A stretch of 64,000 bases of DNA from NCBI RefSeq assembly GCF_019649055.1, contig NW_026570250.1:682001-746000 (forward strand), given 5' to 3'. The DNA comes from Paramacrobiotus metropolitanus. Taxonomy: Eukaryota > Tardigrada > Eutardigrada > Parachela > Macrobiotidae. Shown piece by piece: positions 31,904 through 43,976 of this stretch; the first letter of the stretch is position 1, and each line of letters opens with the position of its first letter. The notes under the pieces were generated by a model. That model searched no databases and was not told the origin of the DNA. It was given only the letters and a program-made list of their open reading frames with translations. A program made the translations under genes and the position numbers.

Positions 31904-32058
31904 CTTGGGATCCACCTGCAGAGTTAGTTCGTCGGGAACCGGATGCTGCTGCTGCTGCCGCCGCTGCGCAGGCCGGTATAGCCATACCCGATGACTTCGC
32001 CCACGAATTATCTAATCCTCTGGTTGTTGCCGGTCCTAGTGCTCACGCCAGCTTCTAA
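31904..32058 (+). CDS. Possible terminal exon of an unidentified gene
   Basis: A frame opening after the acceptor TTAATCTTACAG reads WDPPAELVRREPD, a run of eight Ala, then QAGIAIPDDFAHELSNP and ends ASF-stop. It is G+C-rich and codon-like, unlike the AT-rich flanks. No partner exons were identified and no family recognised. Chance cannot be excluded. Confidence 0.3.
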
Positions 32059-32297
32059 ACTTAGAACGTAGGGAAATTTGTGACAAAAACAATATCACAT
32101 ATATCACGGATAGGATTAGTGTGGGCCTTCCGTAGATAGAACTCTCAATCGAAAAATCGACCACGGAATCAATTCATGGAAACTGCACAGTGCACACTCC
32201 ACCGATCGGTGTGTCCACCGCAATATTTGGAGTGCATGATGCGGGCGCTGATCGGTAGACACTTGGCGATAGACACACTTCCGATCACTACAGCAGT

Positions 32298-32685
32298 ATG
32301 GGATATTTCTCATATAGCCAGCCGTGGCGAGTGATACGGCCAATGCCGCCTGACGGGGGGCGGAGCGGCCGTTTAGCGCTCGATAACCATTATGAGTATT
32401 TTCGACGTTTGTTTGGTTACAAATTCACAATCCGCAGATTACTTGAGGATAATATATTGTACAGTGTACTAATGCCGGTGCCGGCACTACCTAGCGAGTT
32501 TGAGTAAGCAAACGGATGTTTTGAAAGTGAGAGTGCCACCTTGGGAAAAATTGTTCAATAAATGTATCAGGGATCGAGAGAGCGAGGGAATTCCAATGCA
32601 GGCAGTGCTTGATGTCCTCGACAACCTGCAGCGGGTAACTCGTTATTTACCTGCGAACTCTAGCGGAAGTGGCGTTTACGTATAA
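32298..32685 (+). pseudogene. Two abutting coding-like frames offset by a frameshift
   Basis: Frame 1 (32298-32507) includes LDNHYEYFRRLFGYKFTIRR and ends PSEFE-stop. Frame 2 (32500-32685) continues KQTDVLKVRVPPWEKLFNKC and ends GVYV-stop. They overlap by 8 nt, and both read like real protein, so this may be one protein interrupted by an indel. I do not recognise it. A real gene with a sequencing error, a relic, or chance are all possible. Confidence 0.3.
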
Positions 32686-33929
32686 TACGGGGAAGTAAAT
32701 CAACCTGGCAGTGAACCTGCCATGGATGAGAACGGGAATTTTTCACACAAGTGACATTCACGATTTTGGCTTTCGCACTGCGTGTCATACATGTGATACA
32801 AGCTACAGCTTATTTTTTACATCGTTTTTTTCTTAATAAGTTTTGCCGATATAGGTAGGAGAAACTGGTGAAGAAGGAGAAATAATATGGTATACCCAAT
32901 AAATAAATTAGAGTTACTAGTCTTTGGTGAGCTAAGTATTTGTATTATCCTGGCTGGTAGCCATTTCCGCCGGCGACATACCACAACAGACTGTTTGTAC
33001 GATACTACCTATACTACCTATACTTCTATACCATAACTGGACGTTCAATACATACCACGAATGCGACGGGAGAAGTTGTATGTAAATCGTCTGATCTAAA
33101 GATGGTGTTTGCGGCCATTTGATTGCTATTATTTTACTTAAGAATAATATTCTATACACAAAAAGCTTATTTAAATTGTGGCTTGGTTTCGGAAGGTACA
33201 GTATATGTGTAATATTCTAAAGCTGACAAAAATAAACGCCGAAGTACCGGGAGGTGAAGTGGCACTAACCAGTAAGAACTGATTATAATTTTAATGTCAG
33301 CGTTAACTAACTTCGCTGTGAAGCTGGAAATGTGTATTTCACATATACCAAATTATGCTAAATTTATACAGCAATTTTTTGGGATAAACGCAGACTGAAT
33401 TAATTTTAAGAGCAACTATCTTTTTTGCTCATCATATCCACATTATACTGCCCGATTTATGTGCGCAAATTTTTCTATAGACATCCAGAAGTGTATGTAT
33501 GTATGCACATTATCTCTTTCCGGATGGCCAATAATTCAGCTGGCAGAAAGTCAGAAAAGCATATATATTAGAGTGTACATCGGTATATTTCTGCAAGTCC
33601 TTGTTTAACTACCAATTTCGACGTTTTCCTCGTGAGACCGACCTAAAAAATGTCGCAATTTTTGACCATATTGTGACCTTTGGCTGTCCTACCGGAGCGA
33701 TGTATTGGCGATAAGCTTTTAGTCATAACACTTCCAGTATTTTTCGAACTGCTACGAGAAGCTTTAACAACTGACATACAAAAGCCGATGCATGTTTACT
33801 TGTTTTCATAAATCAACGTACGGAAGTTTCAGGAAAACACTTCCTGTATCCGCGGTAGTTAATTTTCAATAATAGAATTTCAGTTACTGCAATATGCTCA
33901 TCTTTTGCCGACTTTAACGTGAAGAAGTT
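32686..33929. other. Intergenic, upstream of the Tyr-rich protein gene
   Basis: AT-rich, with no coding signal. It should contain the promoter of the downstream secreted protein. Confidence 0.35.
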
Positions 33930-36313
33930 ATGATGGCTCTGATCAAAATTAAAACATTTCCCTTATCCATTTTTGCGTTAGCGATTATTTTGAAATGGGC
34001 AGGTAAGCCATTGCAAACCATCATCAGTAAAGTACAGAAATATCGTATGTTTTTGGTGCTTATTCATTCCTTGTGCACGTGCAATTTTTCTACGGCAGTT
34101 AAAAGCATCGACAAGTGTACAAACCTTTAACGTCGTCACTATCTTACAAGACGCGAATTAAGGTTTTCGTGCCCATTCGATATAGATATGACATGTTTAA
34201 TCTGGAATGCTAAAAACGATATTGGATTTTATTTTTATGTAAACGACTTTTTTATTGCAGACTCGCAGCGACATTCCGACCGACATTTAGATGATGGCTA
34301 CGGCGTCACTCAGGATTACGGCAATACATACGCTATCAGCCAGGATCTATATAATCCTGACCAGTACAATAATTATCCCAATCTGCCCATTGGCGACCCA
34401 TCACCGACGCATGCCAGTAACCACGACCCTTATGCCGAACTGCAAGGTACGCGAGAGTCAGAGACGACAGGTGACCAGGATACGTGGGACGGATACGCCG
34501 GCGACCAGGCAGCCACAACGCCGGCCGCGGAACGCCAAACGGCCGGTTACGCGTCGTACGATCCGTACGGGGCGCGAGGATATTCTGGTAACTACGATCC
34601 CTACGGTGGGCGACGAAGCGAAGCAGAGCGCGGTGGGGACGACGGACAAACCGACACCCAGGAAGAGGTGACCACACAAAGCAGCGCTGGAAATGATCCG
34701 TACCAGACGCGGGATCCCTATGCGCAAGATCGCGAACGTAACCAAGCAGGTGGATCCGATTCTGATGCCGAAAGAAATGCAAACGTTAACAGGTGCATTC
34801 AATATGTGCAGTACAATTACTGTCAGTTAGAAAAACCACCAATAATTATGTTTGTAAGTTGCAACATTTGTTCAATAAAATTTCCCCGCTCAAGTAATAC
34901 AGCAAACAAGGATGATAGTATGTACGACATGTATACGTATCAGATAATTAAGTATATTACCGCGGACATTTATCTCATATAAAATATTATTGTTTTAGAC
35001 GTCATAAAGACAACAACGGTAGCGCACCAAATTTTTTCTAGTACGATACAAATACTTATACAAGTACCTATGAATCGAAAGTAAGTTAAGTCCCATAATA
35101 CCGTTAATGCATTCTAGATCATTAGACGTCTGTTATCATCTAAAAGAGAAAATAATGGTTACCCTACCCACTTCTGATGTCATGTAATTATATCCGCATA
35201 TTTATGATGTTCTACAGGGATAATTACAACACGGTGGATCCCTATGCGTATGCAACCACCACAGCGATTCCGTGGGTGGGCAATTACGGCGATCGCCACA
35301 CCCAAGACCAAAGCGTTTCCGGTGCCAGCGGATACAACCCATATGCAACCGGCAGGCAGGCGGCTTCCGGTAGCAGCAGTGGTAGCAGTTACGATCCGTA
35401 TAACCGAGATACCGTTGACCGGCAATCAGCGACACCGGAACCGTACCAGTACCCCGAAGCCACAACGTCCGGCTATGACCCGTACGGGTCAGTAGCAGCC
35501 ACTCCTTACGATCCCTACGCAAGCTATCGGACGAGTGCGTCGAACTACGATCACTACGAAACCACGACGCAGAATCCCTATGACAACAGTTACTACCAAA
35601 CACAAGCACCAAACGATAATTACGGCAGTCAGTACGGAAACAATTATGATCCCTACGCCCGCGCTTATGAAACCACGACGATAAATTACTGGAACACACC
35701 AAGCTACGCTGGACAGGATTCATATGCAGGACGGTATCAGACCACTACACAGGATTATTGGAGAAATCGCAATTACGGTGGCCAGGTAGAAGCGTCCACG
35801 CAGAGTCCATACCAATACGACCGGCAAACGACACAATCATATTACAGCGGCGGTTATAATTACGGCAACCAAGATGTATACGCAACTCCGAGTCCGTACA
35901 ATCACTACAGTACAGCTACTCCTTACAACGCGTACGGTAACCAGTATTACACAACGCCACGATACAATAGTCAAGGATATGGTAACGGTTACAACGGTGG
36001 CAGTTACAGCAATAATTATGGCAACGGTTATGGTCAAGGCAGCTACTCCAGTTCTAATTCGTATTCTTCGTACGGAAACGGCAATTATGCGGCGACGACC
36101 CCGGCACCCACTTGCATACAGTATAATCCCGTGAGTAATGGCAACGGTGGTAATGGTGGGCACAGCCCGCCAGCGTCCAACTCCGGGGAAAGCTGCTGTA
36201 CATTTTATAGAAATGGTATGACCTGCCAAGAATGTACCACAATACAGGGCAGTTTTTTCGCTCGCCGTACAACTTGTTCTGGATCGTCTTCCTGGTCGTT
36301 TGGAAAGAAGTGA
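33930..36313 (+). CDS. Secreted Tyr-rich [D/N]PY[A/G]-repeat protein with C-terminal Cys motif
   Basis: Exons 33930-34002, 34261-34792 and 35218-36313 join in frame to 566 residues. Exon 1 is a signal peptide (MMALIKIKTF, then hydrophobic IFALAIILKWA). The mature chain is highly biased to Tyr, Asn, Gly, Ser and Thr, with about two dozen [D/N]PY or similar motifs (DPYG, DPYA, NPYA, SPYQ), Thr clusters (ETTT) and a YGNGY/YGQGSY-type Gly-rich stretch towards the end. The C-terminus is a compact four-Cys block starting CCTFYRNGMTCQECTT, the only Cys-rich part. Composition resembles structural matrix, cuticle or eggshell proteins in which Tyr may be cross-linked; that is inference. The end motif recurs in the gene at 38564-38966. 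I know no named family for it. Confidence 0.8.
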
Positions 36314-36616
36314 TAAGACTTTGGAAAGAATCACAACCTGTATTTATGATGTTGCATATGTGCGAGCCACAGACTGGATTTGTGTTCATTACGAATCACT
36401 ACTCTGGTAGTAGACACTTGGTAGCCAATACAACAATGATTTGGTAAACAAAAAGTTTCTTTCTTTTTCTCTCTCTCTGCATTTGCTTTGTTAAAAGTAT
36501 TTTTAAGCACCTTCCAATGATTACAAATTAAAACGAACTAGCTAGAGAACAAGTTTATTTACCAATAGTCTTTTTCTGTAATTCTGCCACAAGAAGTCTT
36601 AACAGTTTTGGTGGAT
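36314..36616. other. 3' flank of the Tyr-rich gene
   Basis: Includes a CT-rich tract near 36457-36480. No gene. Confidence 0.35.
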
Positions 36617-36767
36617 ATGAATATGGAGACCACTTTGTCCTCCCAGGCCGCGGTAGCTGCGAAAATTAGCGACTATAAAAATCAGAAATATTATTTTAGC
36701 GACAATGTTTTCTGCCCCGATCTTGATTCTGAAAAAAATAGTCCTTCACTTGAAGTTGTTCATAATA
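36617..36767 (+). CDS. Possible orphan first coding exon
   Basis: An ATG opens 50 codons (MNMETTLSSQAAVAAKISD...) that end exactly at a good donor, A|GTAAGTT. No continuation exon or family was found. Weak support. Confidence 0.22.
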
Positions 36768-38432
36768 GTAAGTTACGCTGCTTTACTGTATATAAAATTT
36801 AAAAGTGTATAAAAACCTTCATACTCTTAATCTCGATTCATAATTGTCACGGCTTCAATCGACATTATACTGCTTCGAAGTTGTATGAAAACTAAAGATA
36901 GTATAATATTGGTAATCACTATAAAGGCAATAATAGTGTTACTGCATTTCTAAATTAGAGTACTCTGTACATTACTTATGGTTAGATAATCCCAAATTAA
37001 ACATCTTGTACAAAATAAGCGTCAGTCATGATCAAACCCGAAAAACTACCGCTAGTTAAACACCAAATCCGTTAGCGGTTCATAGTTCATAGCTTTTATG
37101 TTCAAGTTCAGCTAACATTTCCTGTACAAGCTGTTTTCTTCCTCGGAAGTCGGAACTGCAATACACTGCACCGCGATACTACAGATACACCGGTACATAA
37201 TGCTCTACATCCCTAATGTTTTTCCCTATAGCGGGAGAACATTCCTGCCCGCCATACTCCAAAACAAGACAAAGACCGACGATATTTGCCAGTGTTTTGG
37301 TTGGTTTTTCAATTTTGTTAGACTATTTGCACAAGGGTACGTTTCTTACAGCAACATAGGTGAAGAAATTAATGGTACTGTATGTAACAGACCTGTGCAG
37401 TTATGGAAATTCACCCACCGTTAGAGGGTTTGGTTTGGAATGTTACTTATTAATATCGAGAATCAGGATACACTGATCGGAACTGCATAACAGCAAACGA
37501 AGTTTCGTATCGGCAAAACATTGGTCTTACAAGCAGCAAGCAACACTGCATACGAACACAGTTTTTATCGCGAAAATCTGCCAAGGCTGGTCTATCAGCT
37601 ATAAGATCTCAGTAGCAACTAGCAAGTAAATTACACATATAACTTATCAAGATTAAAATTTGTTTTTATGCGGAACTTATTTTTGCGGCTAGTTAAGTTT
37701 GACTGTTTGATGCCTCATGGTCAGCAAGCACAACTACCACCGCTTCACTGGGTGTTACATTGCTTATTGTGCAAAATTTGTTCTGTGGGTTGATATTACG
37801 AGCCACGATCTTACCTGTATTTATAAAAAGTGTTACGCTGCAGAAATCAAACGTTCACTCGCATTATTTTGAATTTATGTTGGGATTGAGGCGTGTCATA
37901 TTCATTTACGAGTATGTACACACATCTTTTGCGCTCCTAACCATTGCAAATGTCGTACATTACATACACGGATACATTCAAACGGGTGCTCATATATATA
38001 AAATTAAATAATTAATGATTATATATACTGTCCTCGCCATTGCCCATTAGTATTATTTAGCAGGTGCACCGTGGGGCAGCACTTTTTCTCAATAAATTTA
38101 CTAACAGCATTAAACGTTACATTGGGGCTGGTGATAAACAATTTGCTAAAACGCCCATAACCATGAAACCGTATTGATTGAGATATTGTCGAAGGATTGC
38201 TTACGTAAATTATATATCTATATGTATTGAGCGCAATTAGAAACAACATTGTAGGACAACATTACGACATGGTGTTTTGCAAAACCAAAAGTTTTGGCTG
38301 CATTCAGTGCTGCCACTGTGTGTTCGACCGAGGGAGGCACTATGGAAAATTTTTATCCATCTGATCAGTATCAGAGGTCATGTTGTACAACTACTGTTCT
38401 TCCTTGCACGGCGAATGCAAAACTGAAAAGCG
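36768..38432. other. Intergenic, between the two Cys-motif genes
   Basis: AT-rich, with no gene apart from the MITE relic annotated at 37388-37426. Confidence 0.35.
37388..37426 (+). mobile_element. Relic terminus of the hAT MITE family
   Basis: Starts CAGACCTGTGCAGTTATGG and continues through CACCCACCGTTAGAG, matching the first 40 bp or so of the MITE at 10115 with few changes. No matching right end or TSD was seen, so it is a truncated or decayed copy. Confidence 0.65.
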
Positions 38433-38440
38433 TATAAATA
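38433..38440 (+). promoter_or_regulatory. TATA box for the small secreted protein gene
   Basis: TATAAATA lies 124 nt upstream of the start codon at 38564, which allows a 5' UTR of about 95 nt. The position fits but is unproven. Confidence 0.45.
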
Positions 38441-38563
38441 TTGTCAAGCAAACCCATGCTAGCTGTTGTATTTATATATTGTAGCCTTCTTTTACAGCTA
38501 GCTATTTAGGACACCTGAAAGGTCACATTTATCTCCATCGCATTTACAGTACCGGGAACCAAC

Positions 38564-38966
38564 ATGGTATCATTAAAACTTCTCATAGTTCTGACTGTTT
38601 GCATCACAGGACTTTGTGCACGTAAGTTGTGTATTTTTTGTCACTTTAATTGGCATGCCATGCTCATTGCTCCGATCCTATATTATGTCTGACATTATGG
38701 TCTGTGTGCGAGGTAACCCGAATCATATGGAAAGTTAATGTATATTGCTTTAACCCAACCTGTCTACAGACCCACTCGGAGAAACTGCGTATGCTGCGGA
38801 TGTGTCCAGCTATGCGGACCGTGGCTCCAGCTCTTCTATGAGCGGAGGAAGTCATAGCGACCCGCGTACGAACTGCCGCACATTTCGCAAAGAGGGCATG
38901 AACTGCGAAGAGTGCACTACGCTCGACGGAAACACAAGCAGGAAACACACAAAGTGCAAGTCATAA
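38564..38966 (+). CDS. Small secreted protein with four-Cys C-terminal motif
   Basis: Two exons, 38564-38621 and 38770-38966, give 84 residues. Residues 1-19 (MVSLKLLIVLTVCITGLCA) are a textbook signal peptide. A Ser/Gly-rich linker follows. The C-terminal block starts NCRTFRKEGMNCEECTT and ends KCKS. It aligns without gaps to the C-terminus of the Tyr-rich protein encoded about 2.2 kb upstream, with all four Cys and F, G, M, E, T, T conserved. An intron directly after the signal peptide, in the same phase (1), is shared by both genes and supports common descent. AATAAA at 39033-39038 gives a credible 3' end. Function unknown; it could be a partner or simplified paralogue of the larger protein. 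Confidence 0.8.
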
Positions 38967-39032
38967 TCTCGGCGGAGAATTCCATGCGTATTACTACTGA
39001 ACTACTTCTGTTCAGAAATTGATTGTCTGCGA

Positions 39033-39038
39033 AATAAA
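39033..39038 (+). terminator. Polyadenylation signal
   Basis: AATAAA, 67 nt past the stop codon of the small secreted protein gene. Confidence 0.55.
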
Positions 39039-39795
39039 TTTACCATTCAACTGCTGACTGGGTGTTTTTGCAAATAAAAACTTGTTTCTTATGATAGGTG
39101 GTTTTCTTGTGAAAGCTATTGATAAAGTTTCTGGCCTAGTTTTTTTCGGGTAAAGAAATTTTTAAAAAATTTCGCTGGATCGGTAAGCTTATTGCACATT
39201 ATAAAAAGTACTGTACCTTCCTGCGATTTCCTTGTATAAGTTATTGTTAGCTGCTATGTACTATAGTGCACCCTTGCCGATTGCGCGATTGCTGTTGCAA
39301 AGTAGATCATGAAATTAATTTACTCACAGGATACATCAGCTGTCATACTTTATCGGTGGACATAAATTCATTTCGAAAGAGAATGCGGTGCAGTGTGCTC
39401 GTGCAGTAAATGTAATTAAAAATTTAAGGTGCGTATTTCTTGACCGAAAAAAGAAATGTGCAATAGACAGCGGCCACAAGGGAAATGCACACCATACCGT
39501 AATTATAGTACTGTGGTTATCGGTGGTGCAGTGAGATGAAAAAAATGAATGAAGAAGCTGCATCACTGCGTTTTGACTACTGTACACGGTCGTGTCTCGC
39601 ACCGAATAAATAATTAAGAAAACTATGCCAATAATGGGATACATTGCGCAGAAATTTATATGTAAGCTAAAGAACGTCGTCTCGGGACGGATATTATGCG
39701 CATCGTTAGATCGTAGATCAGTTGCCGTCATCGATGAGGATCAGCCGCCTCCCTGTAGGCAAATTAGGAGCGTTAGAAGCGTCTGCCTCCATTAA
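39039..39795. other. Intergenic
   Basis: A minus-strand frame (39336-39731) includes one hydrophobic run but has no family signature. It may be the 3' UTR of the GPCR gene. Confidence 0.3.
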
Positions 39796-40404
39796 TTATT
39801 TAATCAAAAAGGAGCGCTCCTTGAAGGAACTGCTTTCGTCTCTCTCCTGCGGATGTCCAGAACTGGGAGCCCGGCGGAATGATGGAAATGTAAACCAGGA
39901 TTTCACGGAATGATGCGATGGGTGACAGTAACTCGCTTGCCGGCTATGAACAGCAAAATGATGTACATAACACTTTCGCAGTGCATTTATCAGCTGCATT
40001 CGAAAGGTCGGGCTGACAGCGCAATATAAGACGAAATTTAACGAATAATTAAGGTACAAACAGAAAAATTTTACTGAGTTGAAGTGGCCTTCATATGTAC
40101 GGGATTTTTGCTTGAAACATGCCATATCAAAAATTTCGAATATATTCAAAACAACCGCCGGAAGCTGTGAAATTAAGTAGAGCAGCACGCAGGCGGTTAG
40201 CAAAATCATTGCATTCTGCTCGGTTGAGATTTTGCAGTTCGGCTTGTAGTTATGAGATTGATGAGACAACTGCGGTCGCAAGGGTTCTCGCTTCCGTTTT
40301 CGGCAAATGAGAATCCGTCCCAAGGAGAAATTAAGGACAAGGACAATAAGGAACGTGGCGATGGGCTCATCAACATGCAGAATATGTAAAATATATGCAA
40401 TCAT
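39796..40404 (-). CDS. Rhodopsin-like GPCR, C-terminal exon (TM5-TM7 and tail)
   Basis: Frame of about 200 codons. A hydrophobic TM5-like segment (IATFLIVLVLNFSLGRIL) is followed by a basic third loop (CRKRKREPLRP). TM6 has the class-A Pro (LLTACVLLYLISQLPAVVLN). TM7 is LYLNYSLNFVLYCAVSPTFR, where NFVLYC stands in the place of NPxxY, as in several peptide (FMRFamide-like) receptors. The cytoplasmic tail is Ser/His-rich. The exon start is uncertain, since no clear acceptor was chosen. Probably the same gene as the exon at 41817-42076. TM2-TM4 exons between them were not identified, so the receptor may be incomplete. Confidence 0.6.
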   Translation of the reverse strand: MIAYILHILHVDEPIATFLIVLVLNFSLGRILICRKRKREPLRPQLSHQSHNYKPNCKISTEQNAMILLTACVLLYLISQLPAVVLNIFEIFDMACFKQKSRTYEGHFNSVKFFCLYLNYSLNFVLYCAVSPTFRMQLINALRKCYVHHFAVHSRQASYCHPSHHSVKSWFTFPSFRRAPSSGHPQERDESSSFKERSFLIK

Positions 40405-41816
40405 AAATGCATATGTGCAATCTTTTCATGAAAGTAATGTTTTCGTAATATTGACGTTTAATTTAGAATAATTCATGCAACACAGTAAAACGTACGCATC
40501 CATGCTCTACTGTGTACTTCGTTTCCGGTCGTTCAGTTTAGATCATAATTGAAGTTTCACTGTGTACCACTGCTAGCTGTCACCTAGGTACTTAACCCAC
40601 TCCATAATCTTAGCGCGCATTTTTGAATTAAAAGTCAGTTCTATCACAACAGTTCACTTCGGGAAAAAAAGATCAAATATAATTGCTAATTTTCATATGA
40701 ATTACAAAGCAATATACACAGGTTTAGTTCGTTTGAAAAAATTTTGCCGCCAACGTTGGGATATGCTGTTTTTCGATTGCAATAAACAGAAGTAGGAGGC
40801 CAGGGATATCCATTGTACTCATACATTCTGTTATGAATTACGAATAGAACCAAGGTATAAAGTAAGCTGCCCATTGTCGTGTGGCTGTCGCAGTACGTGG
40901 TAAATTAGGTTAACTCGATTTTGCACATAACAGGTATAATAGAATCCTTCACCATATTTTCTCAAGGTTATAAAACATTTTTAAACGGAGTCTAAATTCA
41001 CTTCGAGGGACACAATTCAATTGAAAGTGCAAGCTCGGTAACTTTGCATATCATCAAAAAAGTCGATCGGGGATCAATCGATAATTACAGTCAAAAGTGA
41101 ATAATGATTAGCCCGATGAATGTTACTGCGTCACTGCGTCTGGTGTTGGTCAAACAGAACACATCCGCGGAGCCGTGGCAGAATCATTACCAGTCGCCTT
41201 AGCGAGCGGAAGTCCTGTTCGGCTTTGTAATAAATCTTTCCACTCAAACTAACAAATAAAAAAAATCTGATAGATATGAAAAGGCTAGTGATATTGAAGA
41301 TCTTGTTTAAAAAGTGGTTCGCATTAAGTATCTGCAGGTCTCGTGTCTGTGCATCGGACACCAGCATCCGTATAAAATTGCTATTTCCGCTTCCATATTA
41401 TTACAGGCACAATATTTTTGTTTATGTATTATAGTGTTTTATGACAACTGTTTTAACGTTTAATCCAAACTTAATAACCGAGAATTCAACCACTCACCAA
41501 TCAGATGTACAGGCGCAGACTTCTTGCATGTACCACGAAAATCCGCGAAGGTTGCTATATATCTTTTTAAAAACATCACTCTGTTCTTCCGTCGATGTCT
41601 TCAGATATACAAGAAAACTCCCCCACCTGTATTTAGGCAGAACAAATATATAGATCTTTTTTTTCTCAACCATAATTATACCTACTCTAACACATGTTAC
41701 AGATATTAACATTAAAAGAGCGGTGAACACAGTACACACAGTACGTATGTATGTGCTGTGCACCTGTAAAAAATACTAATAAATAATAACAATAATTATA
41801 AATAACTGTCACCTAC
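40405..41816. other. Putative GPCR introns; middle exons not found
   Basis: Sequence between the two recognisable receptor exons. A minus-strand frame (41494-41763) ends at a good donor (TTG|GTGAGT) but lacks TM3 landmarks such as a DRY-type motif. I could not support any exon here. Confidence 0.3.
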
Positions 41817-42076
41817 ATGTAACCACAGTCCGCCGACGCCATGACCATAAGGTACACTCCTTTTGCAACTTTCGGTCGTTCTTTGGCGAACACAATAATA
41901 TTTAGCAAGCTTCCCACGGTGGCGATGCACAACAGAAAAGGATAAGTGGTGCTTTCCAAGGAGCATATTCCCGTATCACAATACACTTTCGGTTGTTTAG
42001 CCCAACCACACCGCGGGTCCAACGGTGAGGTCAGCTTCCATATTGCATTAAAATTTGTCAGGTTACTGGCGTTCAT
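41817..42076 (-). CDS. Rhodopsin-like GPCR, N-terminal exon (extracellular tail, TM1, start of TM2)
   Basis: Starts MNASNLTNF with two N-glycosylation sequons. It continues with a Cys-containing ectodomain, TM1 (FLLCIATVGSLLNIIVFAK with the conserved Asn), a short loop and the start of TM2 (VYLMVMASADCGY, carrying the class-A A-x-A-D motif). It ends at the donor AT|GTAGGT. Topology and motifs fit a peptide-type class-A receptor. Paired with the exon at 39796-40404 by strand and order only. Confidence 0.55.
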
Positions 42077-43976
42077 CGTTGTTACAGCTGTTTAATTACA
42101 TTCCACGGAATAACATTTCTGCAAATGCAGGACGGAAATGAACGTCAGGACGCGGCTGCACTAGCAGTACGGGGTTACGGGCGCCTTGAAACATGTACAC
42201 AAAGCAGTAGACTAGCTACCGATATTTCCGTACACTGCTACGGTGTTTATACGCTGAACGCGGAACAATGACGTTAGCGCGGCAACCGGCTTTGATTTTT
42301 ATCCCCGATTGCTCCCGCAGTCCCACTTTCGTCAAAGGTTAATGACGATACACAATGAATCATGGTATGATCCCTTATTAAGCCCACACGCGCAGCATGT
42401 TCAACTAACAAGTGGATTCAAAATTCATGTCACTTTTACTGCAGCCCATTAATTCATTAATAACGAGCCGGCATTTGAAGGCATCCTTATGCGTCAAATT
42501 AATTGCTTAACCAAACGTACATGCATGTGACAGTAAAGAGATTTTTAAATCCTCCAGAAACTGAAAATACCGCGAACGCTTTTGGATAATACAGCTTTGT
42601 TACAATAAGTACGCGCATATGGATTTGAACACTTTGTACTCGTACGGCTCAAGTGTTTGCGCGGATTTGCAGGCTGTTGCTACACCAGTGCACAATGCAG
42701 TGAACGTGACGAGTGAAAAGAAAACTTAAAAGCGCCTAATTTTCGAAAATGTTCTACTTTTCCGCCGTATAAAATTCTTATTAAGTAAATTTTAGTGTAA
42801 AATCTGTTGATACTAATCAGGTAAGAGAAACTGATTGCTTGTTATGGTATATTACTATGTTTGCTGTTATAAGACTAGGTTTGCTTTTTAATTAACTTTG
42901 GTTTTTGAAAAAGCATGCATGCAACCATATTTTACATATTATATTTCCTTCAGCAGCTATGAAATGACAAAATGCTGTCATTTTTATTATGGATTTTCAA
43001 GGCAGCTAGATCAGCAAGCGAGGAACAAACACAACTTCAACCTTTTATATGGTGCTACTGCTCATGATTTAGCACACACAGGAGTACAGGATTAACAGAT
43101 TGCTAAAATCACGATACTATACGATACCGACTGAAGACCAATCTAGATCCTCATGGGAACAAGTCTGCTATAAACTGTTCTGCTTGCACTGCAGCGCTAC
43201 AGATAATTATAACTAGCGCTTGATATGCCTAGACCCTCCCTGAAAACCCCGTTATCAAAAAACCAAATTGATCATATTGAACGTTAAAGGCAGACTACCG
43301 CACGTCTCAGACGACGAATAATGCGCCCTACGAGTTTGGACATGCGATACCGGCTATTCAGCGGTTTGGTCGGGACTTAGAAAAGATGCATTGTTCCTTG
43401 TGGTAACATCCGGCGATCAACAAACTTCGCCATGTAAACGCGATGCTCCAACACCGCTTGAACTGTCAAACAGATCACGCATGCCCGATTGATCTCCCTG
43501 TCAATTTATCAATGCCACCCAGTCACAGAAGGACGTTTGGGAAAGAAAGCGATGGTAAACTCGTGATCAGTAGCATCGCCGATGACGCAAAAAAGGTTTT
43601 TATCATAAGCAGTAACACAGGGTCCCATACTCTGTTCATTTCATAAGTCAGAATCTCTTGACCAGAGATCACACACAGAAAACAACATAATAATCAGACT
43701 CGATTTCAAATCGTTTACGTAAGTACAGTTATGCATGACCTTTCGAGAAATTGATAAAGAAAAGGGATTCCCTTTGGTACAGACTGTACAGCGATGATAA
43801 ACTATCCACCAAAGTCTCAAAACCAGCGCATCGTGCAGAAATCCGGGAAAAGCATTCCACGGAATACCATTTGCACAAATGCTCCACTGTTAATCGATTA
43901 TTCAAATTTACCCTTTCAGCGACAACTAGCAATATCTATCAAAAAGTTATGACGCAAAAAATCCCTATTTTACAAA
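42077..43976. other. Intergenic between the GPCR and UFD1
   Basis: No supported gene or repeat. It contains the 5' flank of the receptor and the 3' flank of UFD1. Confidence 0.4.

Noticed and set aside
35180-36334. Long minus-strand frames opposite the Tyr-rich gene
   Set aside because: Shadow frames caused by the biased TAC/GGC/CCG codons of the real gene on the plus strand.
39336-39731. 131-codon minus-strand frame with a hydrophobic run
   Set aside because: No GPCR or other family landmarks and lies past the receptor stop codon; likely UTR.
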